This document shows, piece after piece, positions 21,757-29,958 of a stretch of 64,000 nucleotides of DNA. Made by a program: the position numbers and the translations under genes. The DNA is from JAEUPI01 sp963814435. GTDB taxonomy: Bacteria > Pseudomonadota > Gammaproteobacteria > Burkholderiales > Burkholderiaceae_C. Numbering within the stretch: the first letter of the stretch is position 1; each line of letters begins with the position of its first letter. The notes beneath the pieces are model-generated. The model worked only from the letters and a program-made list of their open reading frames with translations. It did no database searches and had not been told where the DNA came from. The stretch is from NCBI GenBank assembly GCA_963814435.1, contig CAWFCV010000004.1, positions 124,001-188,000 of the forward strand, written 5' to 3'.

Positions 21757-23496
21757 TCAGCGCCGCGGCACGCTGCTCGCAGCGTGGGGCGCGCGCAGGA
21801 AGTCGAAGTCCACGCCCTGATCGGCCTGGGTCACGGTTTGCAGGAACAACCGGCGATAGCCGCGCTCGGCGGCGGGGTCGTTCACCGGCGCAGCCGCCGC
21901 GCGCCGAGCCAGCTCGGCAGCGTCGACGTGCAGCGTCAGTTCGCGCCGCTCGACGCTCAGCGTGATGCGATCGCCGTTGCGCACCCAGGCCAGCGGGCCG
22001 CCGACGGCGGCCTCGGGCGTGACGTGCAGCACCACGGTGCCGAACGCGGTGCCGCTCATGCGGCCGTCGGAGATGCGCACCATGTCCTTCACGCCGGCGC
22101 GCGCGAGCTTCTTCGGGATCGGCAGGTAGCCGGCCTCGGGCATGCCCGGCGCGCCTTTGGGTCCGATGCGCTTGAGCACCAGGATGTCGTCAGCGCGCAC
22201 GTCGAGCTCGTCGGCGTCGATGCGCGCGGCCAGGTCGGCCGCGTCCTCGAACACCACCGCGCGGCCACTGTGCTCCATCAGCGCCGGCAGCGCGGCTGAT
22301 TGCTTGATGATCGCGCCGCCGGGCGCGAGGTTGCCGCGCAGCACCGCGATGCCGCCGCGCGGATAGATCGGCCGGCTCATCGGCCGCACCACATCCTGCG
22401 CATGCGGCGGCGGCGATGCCTCGATCACCTCGCCGAGCGTCAGGCCGCTGACGGTGAGCGTGTCCAGGTGCAGCAGCGGTTTCAACTCGCGCAGCAGCGC
22501 GACCAGCCCGCCGGCGCGATGCAGGTCGTCCATGTAGTGCGCGCCGGAGGGTTTCAGGTCGATCAGCACCGGCGTCTCGCGGCTCATGCGGTCGAGCGCA
22601 TCGAGGTCGACCGCAATACCCAGCCGCCCGGCGATCGCCGTCAGGTGGATCAGAGCATTGGTCGAGCCGCCGATGGCCAGCAGCACGCGCAGCGCGTTCT
22701 CGATCGCATCCGGCGTCATGATGCGCTCGGGCGTCAACGCGGCGCCGATCATCGCCACCGCCAGCCGGCCGGTGGCTTCGGCGACGCGCAAGCGGTCGGC
22801 GCTCACCGCGGCGGCGGTGGCGCTGCCGGGCACCGCCATGCCCATCGCCTCGGCCACCAACGCCATCGTGCTCGCGGTGCCCATCACCGAGCAGGTGCCG
22901 ACGCCGGGCACCAGCTGCGCGTTGACCTCGTTGATCGCGTCGCGTCCGATCTCGTCGGCGCGAAACCGCGCCCAGTAGCGGCGGCAGTCGGTGCAGGCGC
23001 CGACGCGCTCGCCGTGGAACGAGCCGGTCAGCATCGGCCCGGTGACGAGCTGGATCGCCGGCCGCCCGGCCGAGGCCGCGCCCATCAGGTGCGCCGGCAC
23101 CGTCTTGTCGCAGCCGCCGATCAGCACCACGGCGTCCATCGGCTGCGCGCGGATCATCTCCTCGGTGTCCATCGCCATCAGGTTGCGCAGCATCATGCTG
23201 GTCGGCGAGGCGAACGACTCGTGGATCGAGATCGTCGGGAACACCATCGGCAGCGCGCCGGCGAGCATCACGCCGCGCTGCACCGCCTCGATCAGTTGCG
23301 GCGTGTTGCCGTGGCAGGGGTTGTAGGCGCTGCCGGTGTTGACGATGCCGACGATCGGTCGCGCGAGCGCGTCGTCGCCGTAACCCGCGCCCTTGATGAA
23401 GGCCTTGCGCAGGAACAGGCTGAAATCGGTGTCGCCATAGCTGGTCAGTCCGCGGGACAGGCCCGCGGCGGGTTTGAGCGTCGGCGAATCGGCCAT
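21757..23496 (-). CDS. IlvD/Edd-family sugar-acid dehydratase
   Basis: Intact, 579 residues from the ATG of MADSPTLKPAAG (an in-frame start 17 codons upstream is possible). Iron-sulfur dehydratases of this family remove water from 2,3-dihydroxy acids (dihydroxyisovalerate, 6-phosphogluconate, aldonates). Cluster cysteines are visible in AYNPCHGNTPQL, VLIGGCDKTVPAHLMGAASAGRP and the VGACTDCRRYWARF segment. The last is typical of the pentonate/aldonate dehydratase branch rather than IlvD itself. The C-terminal swivel domain ends with ISDGRMSGTAFGTVVLHVTPEAAVGGPLAWVRNGD, with the Ser proposed as catalytic base. Neighbouring lactonase, TRAP transporter and uronate dehydrogenase suggest an aldonate or aldarate substrate. 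That substrate is inference. Confidence 0.85.
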   Translation of the reverse strand: MADSPTLKPAAGLSRGLTSYGDTDFSLFLRKAFIKGAGYGDDALARPIVGIVNTGSAYNPCHGNTPQLIEAVQRGVMLAGALPMVFPTISIHESFASPTSMMLRNLMAMDTEEMIRAQPMDAVVLIGGCDKTVPAHLMGAASAGRPAIQLVTGPMLTGSFHGERVGACTDCRRYWARFRADEIGRDAINEVNAQLVPGVGTCSVMGTASTMALVAEAMGMAVPGSATAAAVSADRLRVAEATGRLAVAMIGAALTPERIMTPDAIENALRVLLAIGGSTNALIHLTAIAGRLGIAVDLDALDRMSRETPVLIDLKPSGAHYMDDLHRAGGLVALLRELKPLLHLDTLTVSGLTLGEVIEASPPPHAQDVVRPMSRPIYPRGGIAVLRGNLAPGGAIIKQSAALPALMEHSGRAVVFEDAADLAARIDADELDVRADDILVLKRIGPKGAPGMPEAGYLPIPKKLARAGVKDMVRISDGRMSGTAFGTVVLHVTPEAAVGGPLAWVRNGDRITLSVERRELTLHVDAAELARRAAAAPVNDPAAERGYRRLFLQTVTQADQGVDFDFLRAPHAASSVPRR

Positions 23497-23651
23497 CCGG
23501 TCGGCGGGCTGGAGTCCTGGGGGGCGAAGGCAGCACGCATTCTGCACGCTGTGGCACGTCGGCCGTCGGCGCGCCTTGACGCAGATCGAACACAGCCGCG
23601 ATGCACTGACTAGTCTTCGTGCACCGCCCGCCCGGACGAGGAGGGACGACC

Positions 23652-24218
23652 ATGTTCGACATCGTCGCGCGCTGGCATGCCGATCATGCCAACTTCTCGC
23701 GCCTCCTCGACGTGCTGGAGCGCCAGCTGGCCGCGTTCCAGGACGACGAGCATCCGGATTTCGAGCTGATGGCGAGCATCGTGGCCTATCTGCGCGAATT
23801 TCCGGACCGATATCACCATCCGCGCGAGGACGTCGCCTTCGAACGCCTGCTGGCGCGCGACCCTGACTTGCGATTGCCGATCAACCGCCTGCTGCAGGAG
23901 CACCGTGCCATCGCCGCGGCCGGCGACGACCTGCTGTCGAGATTGAGCGACGCCGTCGCCGGCGCGTTGGTCAGCCGCGCCGCCGTGGAAGCGGCGGTCG
24001 CGCTGTACACGGCCTACTTTCGCCACCACCTCGCCACCGAGGAACGCGTGATCCTGCCGCGCGCCGCGAGGCTGCTCACCGCGGAGGACTGGTCGGTCAT
24101 CGACCGATCGGTGCCGGCGGCGCTCGACCCGCTGTTCGGCGACGCACCAGACGATCGGTATCGGGCATTGCGCGAGCACCTGTCGGCTGCGGCGGGCCCG
24201 TTGAATCGGCTGGCCTGA
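23652..24218 (+). CDS. Hemerythrin-domain protein
   Basis: Intact, 188 residues. The start ATG follows GGAGGG at 23640-23645. The four-helix hemerythrin pattern is clear: WHADHANFSRLLDVLE, FPDRYHHPREDVAFERLL, LLQEHRAIAAAGDDLL and YTAYFRHHLATEERVILPRA supply the His and Glu residues that bind a di-iron centre. Related proteins bind oxygen or NO, or store iron. It interrupts the sugar-acid genes, lying between the dehydratase (divergent) and the lactonase (convergent), and does not look functionally tied to them. A second hemerythrin gene lies at 32864-33421. Confidence 0.88.
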   Translation: MFDIVARWHADHANFSRLLDVLERQLAAFQDDEHPDFELMASIVAYLREFPDRYHHPREDVAFERLLARDPDLRLPINRLLQEHRAIAAAGDDLLSRLSDAVAGALVSRAAVEAAVALYTAYFRHHLATEERVILPRAARLLTAEDWSVIDRSVPAALDPLFGDAPDDRYRALREHLSAAAGPLNRLA

Positions 24219-24225
24219 ATCGGCC

Positions 24226-25197
24226 TCAGACCGCGCCGCGCGCGTTGACGTGCAGCGCGTACAGCGAGTGGCTGGCCGCCATGAACAGGCGGTTGCGCTT
24301 GGGGCCACCGAAGCACAGGTTGGCACAGCGTTCGGGCAGGTGCACGTGTGCCAGCGGCCGGCCGTCACGGTCGTAGACGCGCACGCCGTCGAGCGCCGTG
24401 GCGTCGGCGCCCGGCGTGCCGCTGCTGCCGAATCCGCACCAGACGTTGCCCTGGGTGTCGACCGCGATGCCGTCGTAGGCGCCGGGGCCACCGGCGTCGA
24501 CGTACAGGCGCTTGTTCGTCAGCGTCGCGCCGGCCACGTCGTACGCCCAGATCTTGCGGTGCGGCGTGGCGCGGCTCTCGACGACGTAGAGGATCCGCTC
24601 GTCGGGCGAGAACGCCAGGCCGTTGGAGCCCTGCAGATCGTCGAGCGCCATCGCCAGCGTGCCGTCTTCGGGGGCGATGCGGTAGACGCCGTGCGGCAGC
24701 TCGGGGGTGGCCGGCTCCCCCTCCCACCAGCCGAGAATGCCGAACGGCGGGTCGGTGAACCACACCGCGCCATTGCGCTGGCAGACGATGTCGTTAGGCG
24801 AATTCAGGCGCTTGCCCTGGTACCGATCGGCCAGCACGGTGATGGAGCCGTCGTACTCGGTGCGCGTCACCCGCCGCGTGCCGTGCTCGCAGGCCAGCAG
24901 CCGGCCCTGCGCATCGCGGGCCAGGCCGTTGGCGTGGTTCGACGGCTTGCGGAACTCGCTCAACGCGCCCGAGCAGTCGTCCCAGCGCAGGATGCGGTTA
25001 TTCGGGATGTCGCTGAACAGCAGGTAGCGCCCGTCACCGAACCAGACCGGCCCTTCGGCCCAGTAGAACCCGGTGGCCAGTTGCTCCACCGTGCCCGACA
25101 ACAGGCGCATCGCGAGGAAGCGCTCGTCGAGCACTTCGATGCACGGGTCGGGCAGGCGCGTGCTGGGTGTGTAGGGGCACTTGGGTCCGAGGTCCAT
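24226..25197 (-). CDS. SMP-30/gluconolaconase-family lactonase
   Basis: Intact, 323 residues. Six-bladed propeller lactonase: metal ligand Glu in GFYWAEGPVWFGDGRYLLFSDIPNNRI, Asn in RLNSPNDIVCQRNGAVWFTDPPFGI, Asn in GSNGLAFSPDERILYVVES, and Asp in GAYDGIAVDTQGNVW. Such enzymes hydrolyse gluconolactone, and in oxidative uronate pathways galactaro- or glucaro-lactones. Because uronate dehydrogenase (29015-29821) makes exactly such a lactone, opening of an aldarolactone is the likely job here; this is from context. The stop lies 8 bases from the stop of the hemerythrin gene. Confidence 0.88.
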   Translation of the reverse strand: MDLGPKCPYTPSTRLPDPCIEVLDERFLAMRLLSGTVEQLATGFYWAEGPVWFGDGRYLLFSDIPNNRILRWDDCSGALSEFRKPSNHANGLARDAQGRLLACEHGTRRVTRTEYDGSITVLADRYQGKRLNSPNDIVCQRNGAVWFTDPPFGILGWWEGEPATPELPHGVYRIAPEDGTLAMALDDLQGSNGLAFSPDERILYVVESRATPHRKIWAYDVAGATLTNKRLYVDAGGPGAYDGIAVDTQGNVWCGFGSSGTPGADATALDGVRVYDRDGRPLAHVHLPERCANLCFGGPKRNRLFMAASHSLYALHVNARGAV

Positions 25198-25641
25198 GGC
25201 ACTGGGTCCTGTTCAGCGTGAGCGGACTGTAGATCAGCCGGGGCCAGACGCACTTCAGTGGCGCACGCTGGCCCGGTGCGGCTGTTTGCTTTCCGTGAGA
25301 CCGGACATTCGACGATGGAGCGAGGGCGCAGCCACGGACGGGCAACCGCCGGGGCTCATGCGTCCCTAAATCGCCCCGGCGGCCGCCCACCCGCGGCTGC
25401 GCCCGAACCGCCGCGGCAGTCCACCGACGCACGACCTGCGCACGGCCGCGATGCCACTGGCAACGCGGTGGGCCGAGGGCCGGGCGACGATTTAGGGACG
25501 CATGAGGAGCCCGGCCCTCGGCCTGCCGCGTTGCGTGCTCGGTCGTCGAAGGTCTTCATTCGAGCCGCAGACCGAATGCCCGCACCGGGTTGGCATGCGA
25601 CACACGGCAAGGCCGGAAGGCCAGCCATCCGGGGCCCGGTG
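25198..25641. other. Gene-poor gap holding repeat copy A
   Basis: These 444 bases between the lactonase start and the TRAP large-permease stop hold no recognisable gene. Most of the gap is the 320-bp repeat copy A (25269-25588). The flanks (25198-25268 and 25589-25641) are unique and show no clear terminator with a T tract. Confidence 0.7.
25269..25588 (+). repeat. 320-bp inverted repeat, copy A
   Basis: This stretch matches, in reverse complement, 26999-27318. Both are 320 bp by eye, with scattered substitutions. Inside is a perfect 19-bp inverted repeat, CTCATGCGTCCCTAAATCG at 25355-25373 and its complement at 25488-25506, separated by 114 bases. Both copies also keep an open frame of 67 codons (here minus strand 25559-25356, starting MKTFDDRA and ending GRFRDA). 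I do not recognise a transposase or a known element. A non-autonomous mobile element or a repetitive extragenic family is possible. Confidence 0.85.
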
Positions 25642-26926
25642 TCAAAGCCCCATGGCCCGCGGCAGCCAAAGGCTCAGCCATGGAATGTAGGTCACCATCA
25701 TCAGCACGATGAAGAGGGCCACGAAGAACGGCGTCATCGCCTTCGTGACGACGCCGATCTTCAGGCCCGAGATCGCGCTGCCGACGAACAGCACCGTGCC
25801 CACCGGCGGCGTGATCAGGCCGATGCCCAGGTTGACCATCATGATCATGCCGAAGTGCACCGGGTCGACGCCGAGCAGCTTGACCACCGGCAGCAGGATC
25901 GGCGTGAGGATCAGGATCAGCGGGCTCATGTCCATCAGGCAGCCGAGGATCAGCAGCATGAGGTTGATGAGCATCAGGATGACCCACTTGTTGTCGCTGA
26001 CGCTGGTGAAGAAGGCGGTCACCTTCAACGGGATCTGCATCAGCGTCATCAGGTAGCCGAAGCAGGCCGCGAAGCCGATCAGGATCATCACCACCGTCAC
26101 CGTCTTCACCGTGCGGTGCATCAGCCTGGGCAGGTCGCGCCAATGGTAGTCGCGGTAGATGAACATCGTGACGAAGAAGGCCCACACGCACGGCGATCGA
26201 CGCGCTCTCGTTGGCGGTGAACACGCCCGACAGGATGCCGCCGAGGATGATGACCATCGTCATCAGGCCCCACATCGCGTCGAGCGCGATCTTCAGCGCC
26301 TGCTCTCAGCGGGATCACCTCGCCCTTGGGGTAGTTCTCGCGCCGCGCGATGATCATGCACAGGATCGCCAGCGTCAGGCCCATCAGCAGGCCCGGCAGC
26401 ACGCCGGCCATGAAGAGGGCCGCGATGCTCACCGTGCCGCCGGCGGCCAGCGAGTAGATCACCGCGTTGTGGCTGGGCGGGATCAGGATCGCCTGCACCG
26501 AGCCGCTGACGGTGACCGCCGTGGCGAATGCGCGCGGATAACCCTTGCGCTCCATCTCGGGGATCAGCACCGAGCCGATGCTCGCAGTGTCGGCCACGCT
26601 GGAGCCCGAGATCGCGCCGAAGAAGGTGCTGGCCATGATGTTCACGAGGTCAAGCCGCCACGGATGAAGCCCACCAGCACGCCGGCAAAGGCCACCAGGC
26701 GCCGCGCCATGCCGCCCTCGGCCATGATGGCGCCGGCCAGCACGAAGAAGGGAATGGCCAGCAGGCTGAACTTGTTGACGCCGCTGGCCAGCTGGATCAT
26801 CACCGCGTCGAGCGGGATGTCGATCCACAGCGCGCCGATCAGTGCCGCCAGGCCCAGCGCATAGGCCACCGGCAGGCCGATCATCATCAGCACGAAGAAG
26901 CTGCCGAGCAGGACGACGGTGTCCAA
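25642..26926 (-). CDS. dctM: TRAP transporter large permease, DctM type (frame-broken)
   Basis: Twelve-segment membrane protein that, with the small permease and periplasmic receptor, imports organic acids using an ion gradient. Joined length is about 427 residues, normal for DctM. Landmarks: TVVLLGSFFVLMMIGLPVAYALGLAALIG, FSLLAIPFFVLAGAIMAEGGMARRLV, FFGAISGSSVADTASIGSVLIPEM, ILIPPSHNAVIYSLAAGG, and near the end NLGIGLITPPVGTVLFVGSAISGLKIG. No ATG opens the frame; a TTG at 26924-26926, eight bases after a GGAG, is the best start. Shifts lie near 26189, 26307 and 26649. The gene is bracketed by inverted 320-bp repeats, one of which separates it from dctQ. Confidence 0.9.
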
Positions 26927-27435
26927 CTCAGTGGCTCCGCCACGCTTCGCTCGACGCGCAACGCATAAGGCGTTCACTGCCCATCGGCCGCTGTCTGACC
27001 GGTGCGGCCGTTCGGTCTGCGGCTTGAATGCAGACTTTCGACGACCGAGCATGCAACGCGGCAGGCCGAGGGCCGGACTCCTCATGCGTCCCTAAATCGT
27101 CGCCCGGCCCTCGGCCCGCCGCGTTGCCGGTGGCATCACCGCCGTACGGAGGTAGCGCGCGCGTGGACTGCCGCGGCGGTTCGGGCGCAGCCGCGGGTGG
27201 GCGGCCGACGGGGCGATTTAGGGACGCATGAGCCCCGGCGGTTGCCCGCCCGTGGCTGCGCCCTCGCTCGATCGTCGTATGTCCGGTCTCACGCAAGGCG
27301 AACCGCCGCAACGGGCCGACAGGGGACTCTCCACGAGCAGCCGGCACCCGCGTGCGGCAGAAGGCCCGCTCAGCCACTGGGATCAGGAAGCCCGACTGTG
27401 GACAGACAATCGCGGCGAGCGTGCGGGTTGTCATC
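26927..27435. other. Gene-poor gap holding repeat copy B
   Basis: These 509 bases lie between the small and large TRAP permease genes, which normally abut. They contain repeat copy B (26999-27318), a 72-base unique stretch next to the dctM start, and about 117 unique bases next to the dctQ stop. No gene is supported there, although several chance frames stay open. Confidence 0.7.
26999..27318 (-). repeat. 320-bp inverted repeat, copy B
   Basis: Reverse-complement partner of 25269-25588. The perfect 19-bp internal inverted repeat sits at 27081-27099 and 27214-27232. The equivalent 67-codon open frame runs on the plus strand at 27028-27231 (MQTFDDRA to GRFRDA), the same length as in copy A with about ten residue changes. 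The outer limits were set by eye where identity between copies ends: CCGGTGCGG on the dctM side, ACGGGCC on the dctQ side. The copy splits the dctQ-dctM pair. Confidence 0.85.
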
Positions 27436-27948
27436 TCAATGCGCTTCGCCGATGCGAACCACGGGTCGCCTGGCCTGCGAGCCGAAGGCCATGCGCTCGA
27501 GCACGAACAACAGCGTCGCCGCGGCGCCGATCGGGATCGCCGCGTAGGTGACGCCCACCGGCAGCCACGGCAGCTCGGCAATCGACTGGCCCATCGTCTC
27601 GGCGCACAGCCGCGTGCCGTACCAGACGACGAAGCCGCAGACCAGCAGCATCAGCGCGTCGACGATCCACTCGAAGGCACGGCGCCAGCCCGGGGGTAAC
27701 GCATCGGTGAGCATCGCCACGGCGATGTGCGCGCCGGCGCGGTAGGCGGCGGCGGCGCCGACGAAGCTGAACACCATCATCAGCAGGATCGCGATCGGCT
27801 CGGGCCACTGCGCGCCGAAGCCGAGCACGTAGCGCATGAACACGCCGATCGGGATGATGATCGACATCAGCGCGATCGAGAGGCCCGCGGACCAGACGCA
27901 GGCCAGGTACAGCCGGTCCAGCGCCCGCAGCAGGGCGTGCTGTTGCAT
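27436..27948 (-). CDS. dctQ: TRAP transporter small permease, DctQ type
   Basis: Intact, 170 residues from the ATG of MQQHALLRALDRLYLACVW. Four membrane segments of the DctQ family are evident: AGLSIALMSIIIPIGVFMRYVLG, PIAILLMMVFSFVGAAAAYRAGAHIAV, AFEWIVDALMLLVCGFVVWYGTRL, and VGVTYAAIPIGAAATLLFVLERMAF. The RYVLGFGAQWPEPIA and RAGAHI stretches are family hallmarks. It starts 17 bases after the receptor gene stop on the same strand, so the two are co-transcribed. The large permease gene follows only after a 509-base repeat-bearing gap. Confidence 0.9.
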   Translation of the reverse strand: MQQHALLRALDRLYLACVWSAGLSIALMSIIIPIGVFMRYVLGFGAQWPEPIAILLMMVFSFVGAAAAYRAGAHIAVAMLTDALPPGWRRAFEWIVDALMLLVCGFVVWYGTRLCAETMGQSIAELPWLPVGVTYAAIPIGAAATLLFVLERMAFGSQARRPVVRIGEAH

Positions 27949-27965
27949 GGTCGACGAGCCGGCGG

Positions 27966-28970
27966 CTACTTGACGGCTTCGATGCGCTTCATCAGCTCGG
28001 CGAACTGCGCGCCGTACTTCGCCCGCACCGGCGCGGTGGCGTCGAAGAAGGGCTTGTTGTCGATATTGATGAACTCCACACCCTCGGCCTTGAGCTTGGT
28101 GGTGTAGTCGGCCACCGCCGCGTCCCACAGCTGGCGCTGCTCGAGCTGCGCCTCACGGCCGAGCTTCTTCATCAGCGCCTGATCGGCCGGCGTGAGCTTG
28201 TCCCACGCGACTTTCGACATCACCAGGATCTCCGGAATGATCAGGTGGTTGGTCTGCGTGTAGTACTTGGCGCCGGCCTTGAAGTGGTTGGCGGTGTACA
28301 GGCTCGGCGGGTTGTTCTCGGCGCCGTCGACGACGCCGGTCTGGATCGCGGTGAACACCTCGCCATAGCCCATGCTGATGCCGTTGCCGCCCATCGCGTT
28401 CATCGTGTCGACGAACAGCGGGTTGCCCATCATGCGGATCTTCTGGCCCTTCAGGTCCTCGGGCTTGCGCACCGGCTTCTTGGTGTAGAGGCTGCGCGAG
28501 CCGCCGTCCATCCAGGCCAGGCCGATCATCCTCGCGGGCGAGGCGCTGATCTTGTCGAGCAGCTCCTGGCCGACGGGTCCGTCGATCACCGCGCGCATGT
28601 GCGCGATGTCGCGGAACACGAACGGCATGTTGAAGACGTTGACCTCGGGCACCACCGGGCCCACCGGGCCGAGCGAGGTGCGCAGGATCTGGATTGCACC
28701 GACCTGCGTCTGCTCGATCATCTCCTTCTCGCCGCCGAGCACGCTGCCGGGGAACATCTGGAACTTGATGCGGCCCTGCGTCGCCGCGTCGAGCTTCTTG
28801 CCCATGCTCTCGACCGCGGCCACCGTGGGGTAGCCGGCCGGGTGCACGTCGGCGGCCTTCATCACGGTCTGGGCGTTCACCGCGGATGCCAGCGCCAGGG
28901 TGGCTCCCAGCGCGCAGGCGACGGTGCACGTCCGACCGCGGCGGTGAAACGGTGTGTGAAGGGCTTGCAT
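27966..28970 (-). CDS. dctP: TRAP transporter periplasmic solute receptor, DctP type
   Basis: Intact, 334 residues. A GGAGG lies just before the ATG at 28970. A signal peptide covers about the first 34 residues (CTVACALGATLALASAVNAQT). The mature part has the DctP fold: KAADVHPAGYPTVAAVESMGKKL, GSVLGGEKEMIEQTQVGAIQILRT, and the substrate-arginine region LKGQKIRMMGNPLFVDTMNAMGGNGISMGYGEVFTAIQTGVVDGAENNPPSLY. The VDGAENN-P stretch and neighbours resemble receptors for uronates and other sugar acids. With uronate dehydrogenase next door, hexuronate uptake is the likeliest role, but this is context. Confidence 0.9.
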   Translation of the reverse strand: MQALHTPFHRRGRTCTVACALGATLALASAVNAQTVMKAADVHPAGYPTVAAVESMGKKLDAATQGRIKFQMFPGSVLGGEKEMIEQTQVGAIQILRTSLGPVGPVVPEVNVFNMPFVFRDIAHMRAVIDGPVGQELLDKISASPARMIGLAWMDGGSRSLYTKKPVRKPEDLKGQKIRMMGNPLFVDTMNAMGGNGISMGYGEVFTAIQTGVVDGAENNPPSLYTANHFKAGAKYYTQTNHLIIPEILVMSKVAWDKLTPADQALMKKLGREAQLEQRQLWDAAVADYTTKLKAEGVEFINIDNKPFFDATAPVRAKYGAQFAELMKRIEAVK

Positions 28971-29014
28971 GCGAACCTCCTGGGGGTGCGTGGCTGTCGG
29001 TGTGGCGGCGGCCG

Positions 29015-29821
29015 TCATTCGAACGGCCCGGTGCGCACGAACACGCCGCCCTGGTGGACGACGGCCGGGTCGTTGCGATCGAGCGCGGGTTGCTGCGCTT
29101 CGAGCGCGGCGCGAAATGGTTCGGAGCTGTCCAGCGGGCGGTATCCGAGGTGGCGCGCCGAGGTGTTGTCCCACCAGGTGGTGGTGTTGTCCGACAGGCC
29201 GTAGACGATGGTGTGGCCGACCACCGGCGCGGTGAGGCAGGCGCGCACCAGGCGTTCCAGGTCGGCGTAGCTGAGCCAGGTGGCGAGCATGCGGCGGTCC
29301 TTCGGCTCGGGGAACGACGAGCCGATGCGCAGGCACGCGGTCTCGATGCCGTAGCGGTCGAAATACAGGCGCGACAGGTTCTCGCCCCAGGCCTTGCTCA
29401 GGCCGTACAGGCCGTCCGGGCGCACCGGGTCGGCAGGGCAGATCACCTCGTCCTGACGGTAGAAGCCGGTCACGTGGTTGGAGCTTGCGAACACGATCCG
29501 GCGCACGCCGTGCCGGCGCGCCGCCTCGTACAGGTTGTAGAGGCCCACCACGTTGGCGGCGAGGATCGGCTCGAACGGTTGCTCGGTCGACACGCCGCCC
29601 AGGTGCACGACCGCGTCGACGCCCTCAAGCAGTGCGAGCACCGCCGCGCGGTCTTCGAGCGCGGCGGGGCGCAGCTCCTCGTGGGCCTCGGCGGTGCCGA
29701 GGTCGGCCACGTCCGACACGCGCAGGGTCTTGCAGCACGACTTGAGCCGCCGGCGCAGCTCGCGGCCCAGCGCGCCGGCGGCGCCGGTGAGCAACAGACG
29801 AGTCAGGGGAATCGGAACCAT
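29015..29821 (-). CDS. udh: Uronate dehydrogenase
   Basis: Intact, 268 residues from the ATG of MVPIPLTRLLLTG (a GTG six codons upstream is also possible). Short-chain, epimerase-type NAD+ enzyme oxidising glucuronate or galacturonate to the aldaro-1,4-lactone. The nucleotide site is LLLTGAAGALGRELRRRL. The body tracks characterised uronate dehydrogenases closely: DAVVHLGGVSTEQPFEPILAANVVGLYNLYEAARRHG, RIVFASSNHVTGFY, the catalytic YGLSKAWGENLSRLYFD (Tyr and Lys), LRIGSSFPEPKDRRMLATWLSYADL, and TTTWWDNTSARHLGYRP. It lies 44 bases upstream of the TRAP receptor in the same direction and diverges from the GntR gene, the likely regulator. This is the strongest functional anchor of the sugar-acid region. 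Confidence 0.9.
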   Translation of the reverse strand: MVPIPLTRLLLTGAAGALGRELRRRLKSCCKTLRVSDVADLGTAEAHEELRPAALEDRAAVLALLEGVDAVVHLGGVSTEQPFEPILAANVVGLYNLYEAARRHGVRRIVFASSNHVTGFYRQDEVICPADPVRPDGLYGLSKAWGENLSRLYFDRYGIETACLRIGSSFPEPKDRRMLATWLSYADLERLVRACLTAPVVGHTIVYGLSDNTTTWWDNTSARHLGYRPLDSSEPFRAALEAQQPALDRNDPAVVHQGGVFVRTGPFE

Positions 29822-29882
29822 CGATCTTGCCGGCGACACGCCGTGGGTGAAGGGGTTGTCTCGGGCTTGTCAGGTGTTGTAG

Positions 29883-29895
29883 GTTGTCGTACAAC
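29883..29895. promoter_or_regulatory. Candidate GntR/FadR-type operator
   Basis: GTTGTCGTACAAC is a perfect 13-bp palindrome (GTTGT-CGT-ACAAC) in the udh-gntR divergent gap. It fits the TNGT...ACNA form bound by FadR-subfamily GntR regulators. A related sequence, AGGTTGTACGATGACATACCT minus its last base, lies at about 30740-30760, upstream of the hydroxyacid dehydrogenase gene. Both sites together would let one regulator control both directions. Binding is inferred. Confidence 0.55.
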
Positions 29896-29958
29896 ATGAG
29901 CATCGTCGCCGATGCGGCGGGGTCTGTCAATGCAACCGGGATGGGGTTTCCCCGAAAG

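Noticed and set aside
22300..23613. Plus-strand frame of 437 codons opposite the IlvD/Edd dehydratase
   Set aside because: Antisense shadow rich in His, Arg and Gln; the minus strand carries a complete known enzyme.
25258..26220. 320-codon plus-strand frame across repeat copy A and dctM
   Set aside because: The reading is His/Asp/Arg-rich low-complexity opposite the hydrophobic dctM gene, as expected for an antisense shadow.
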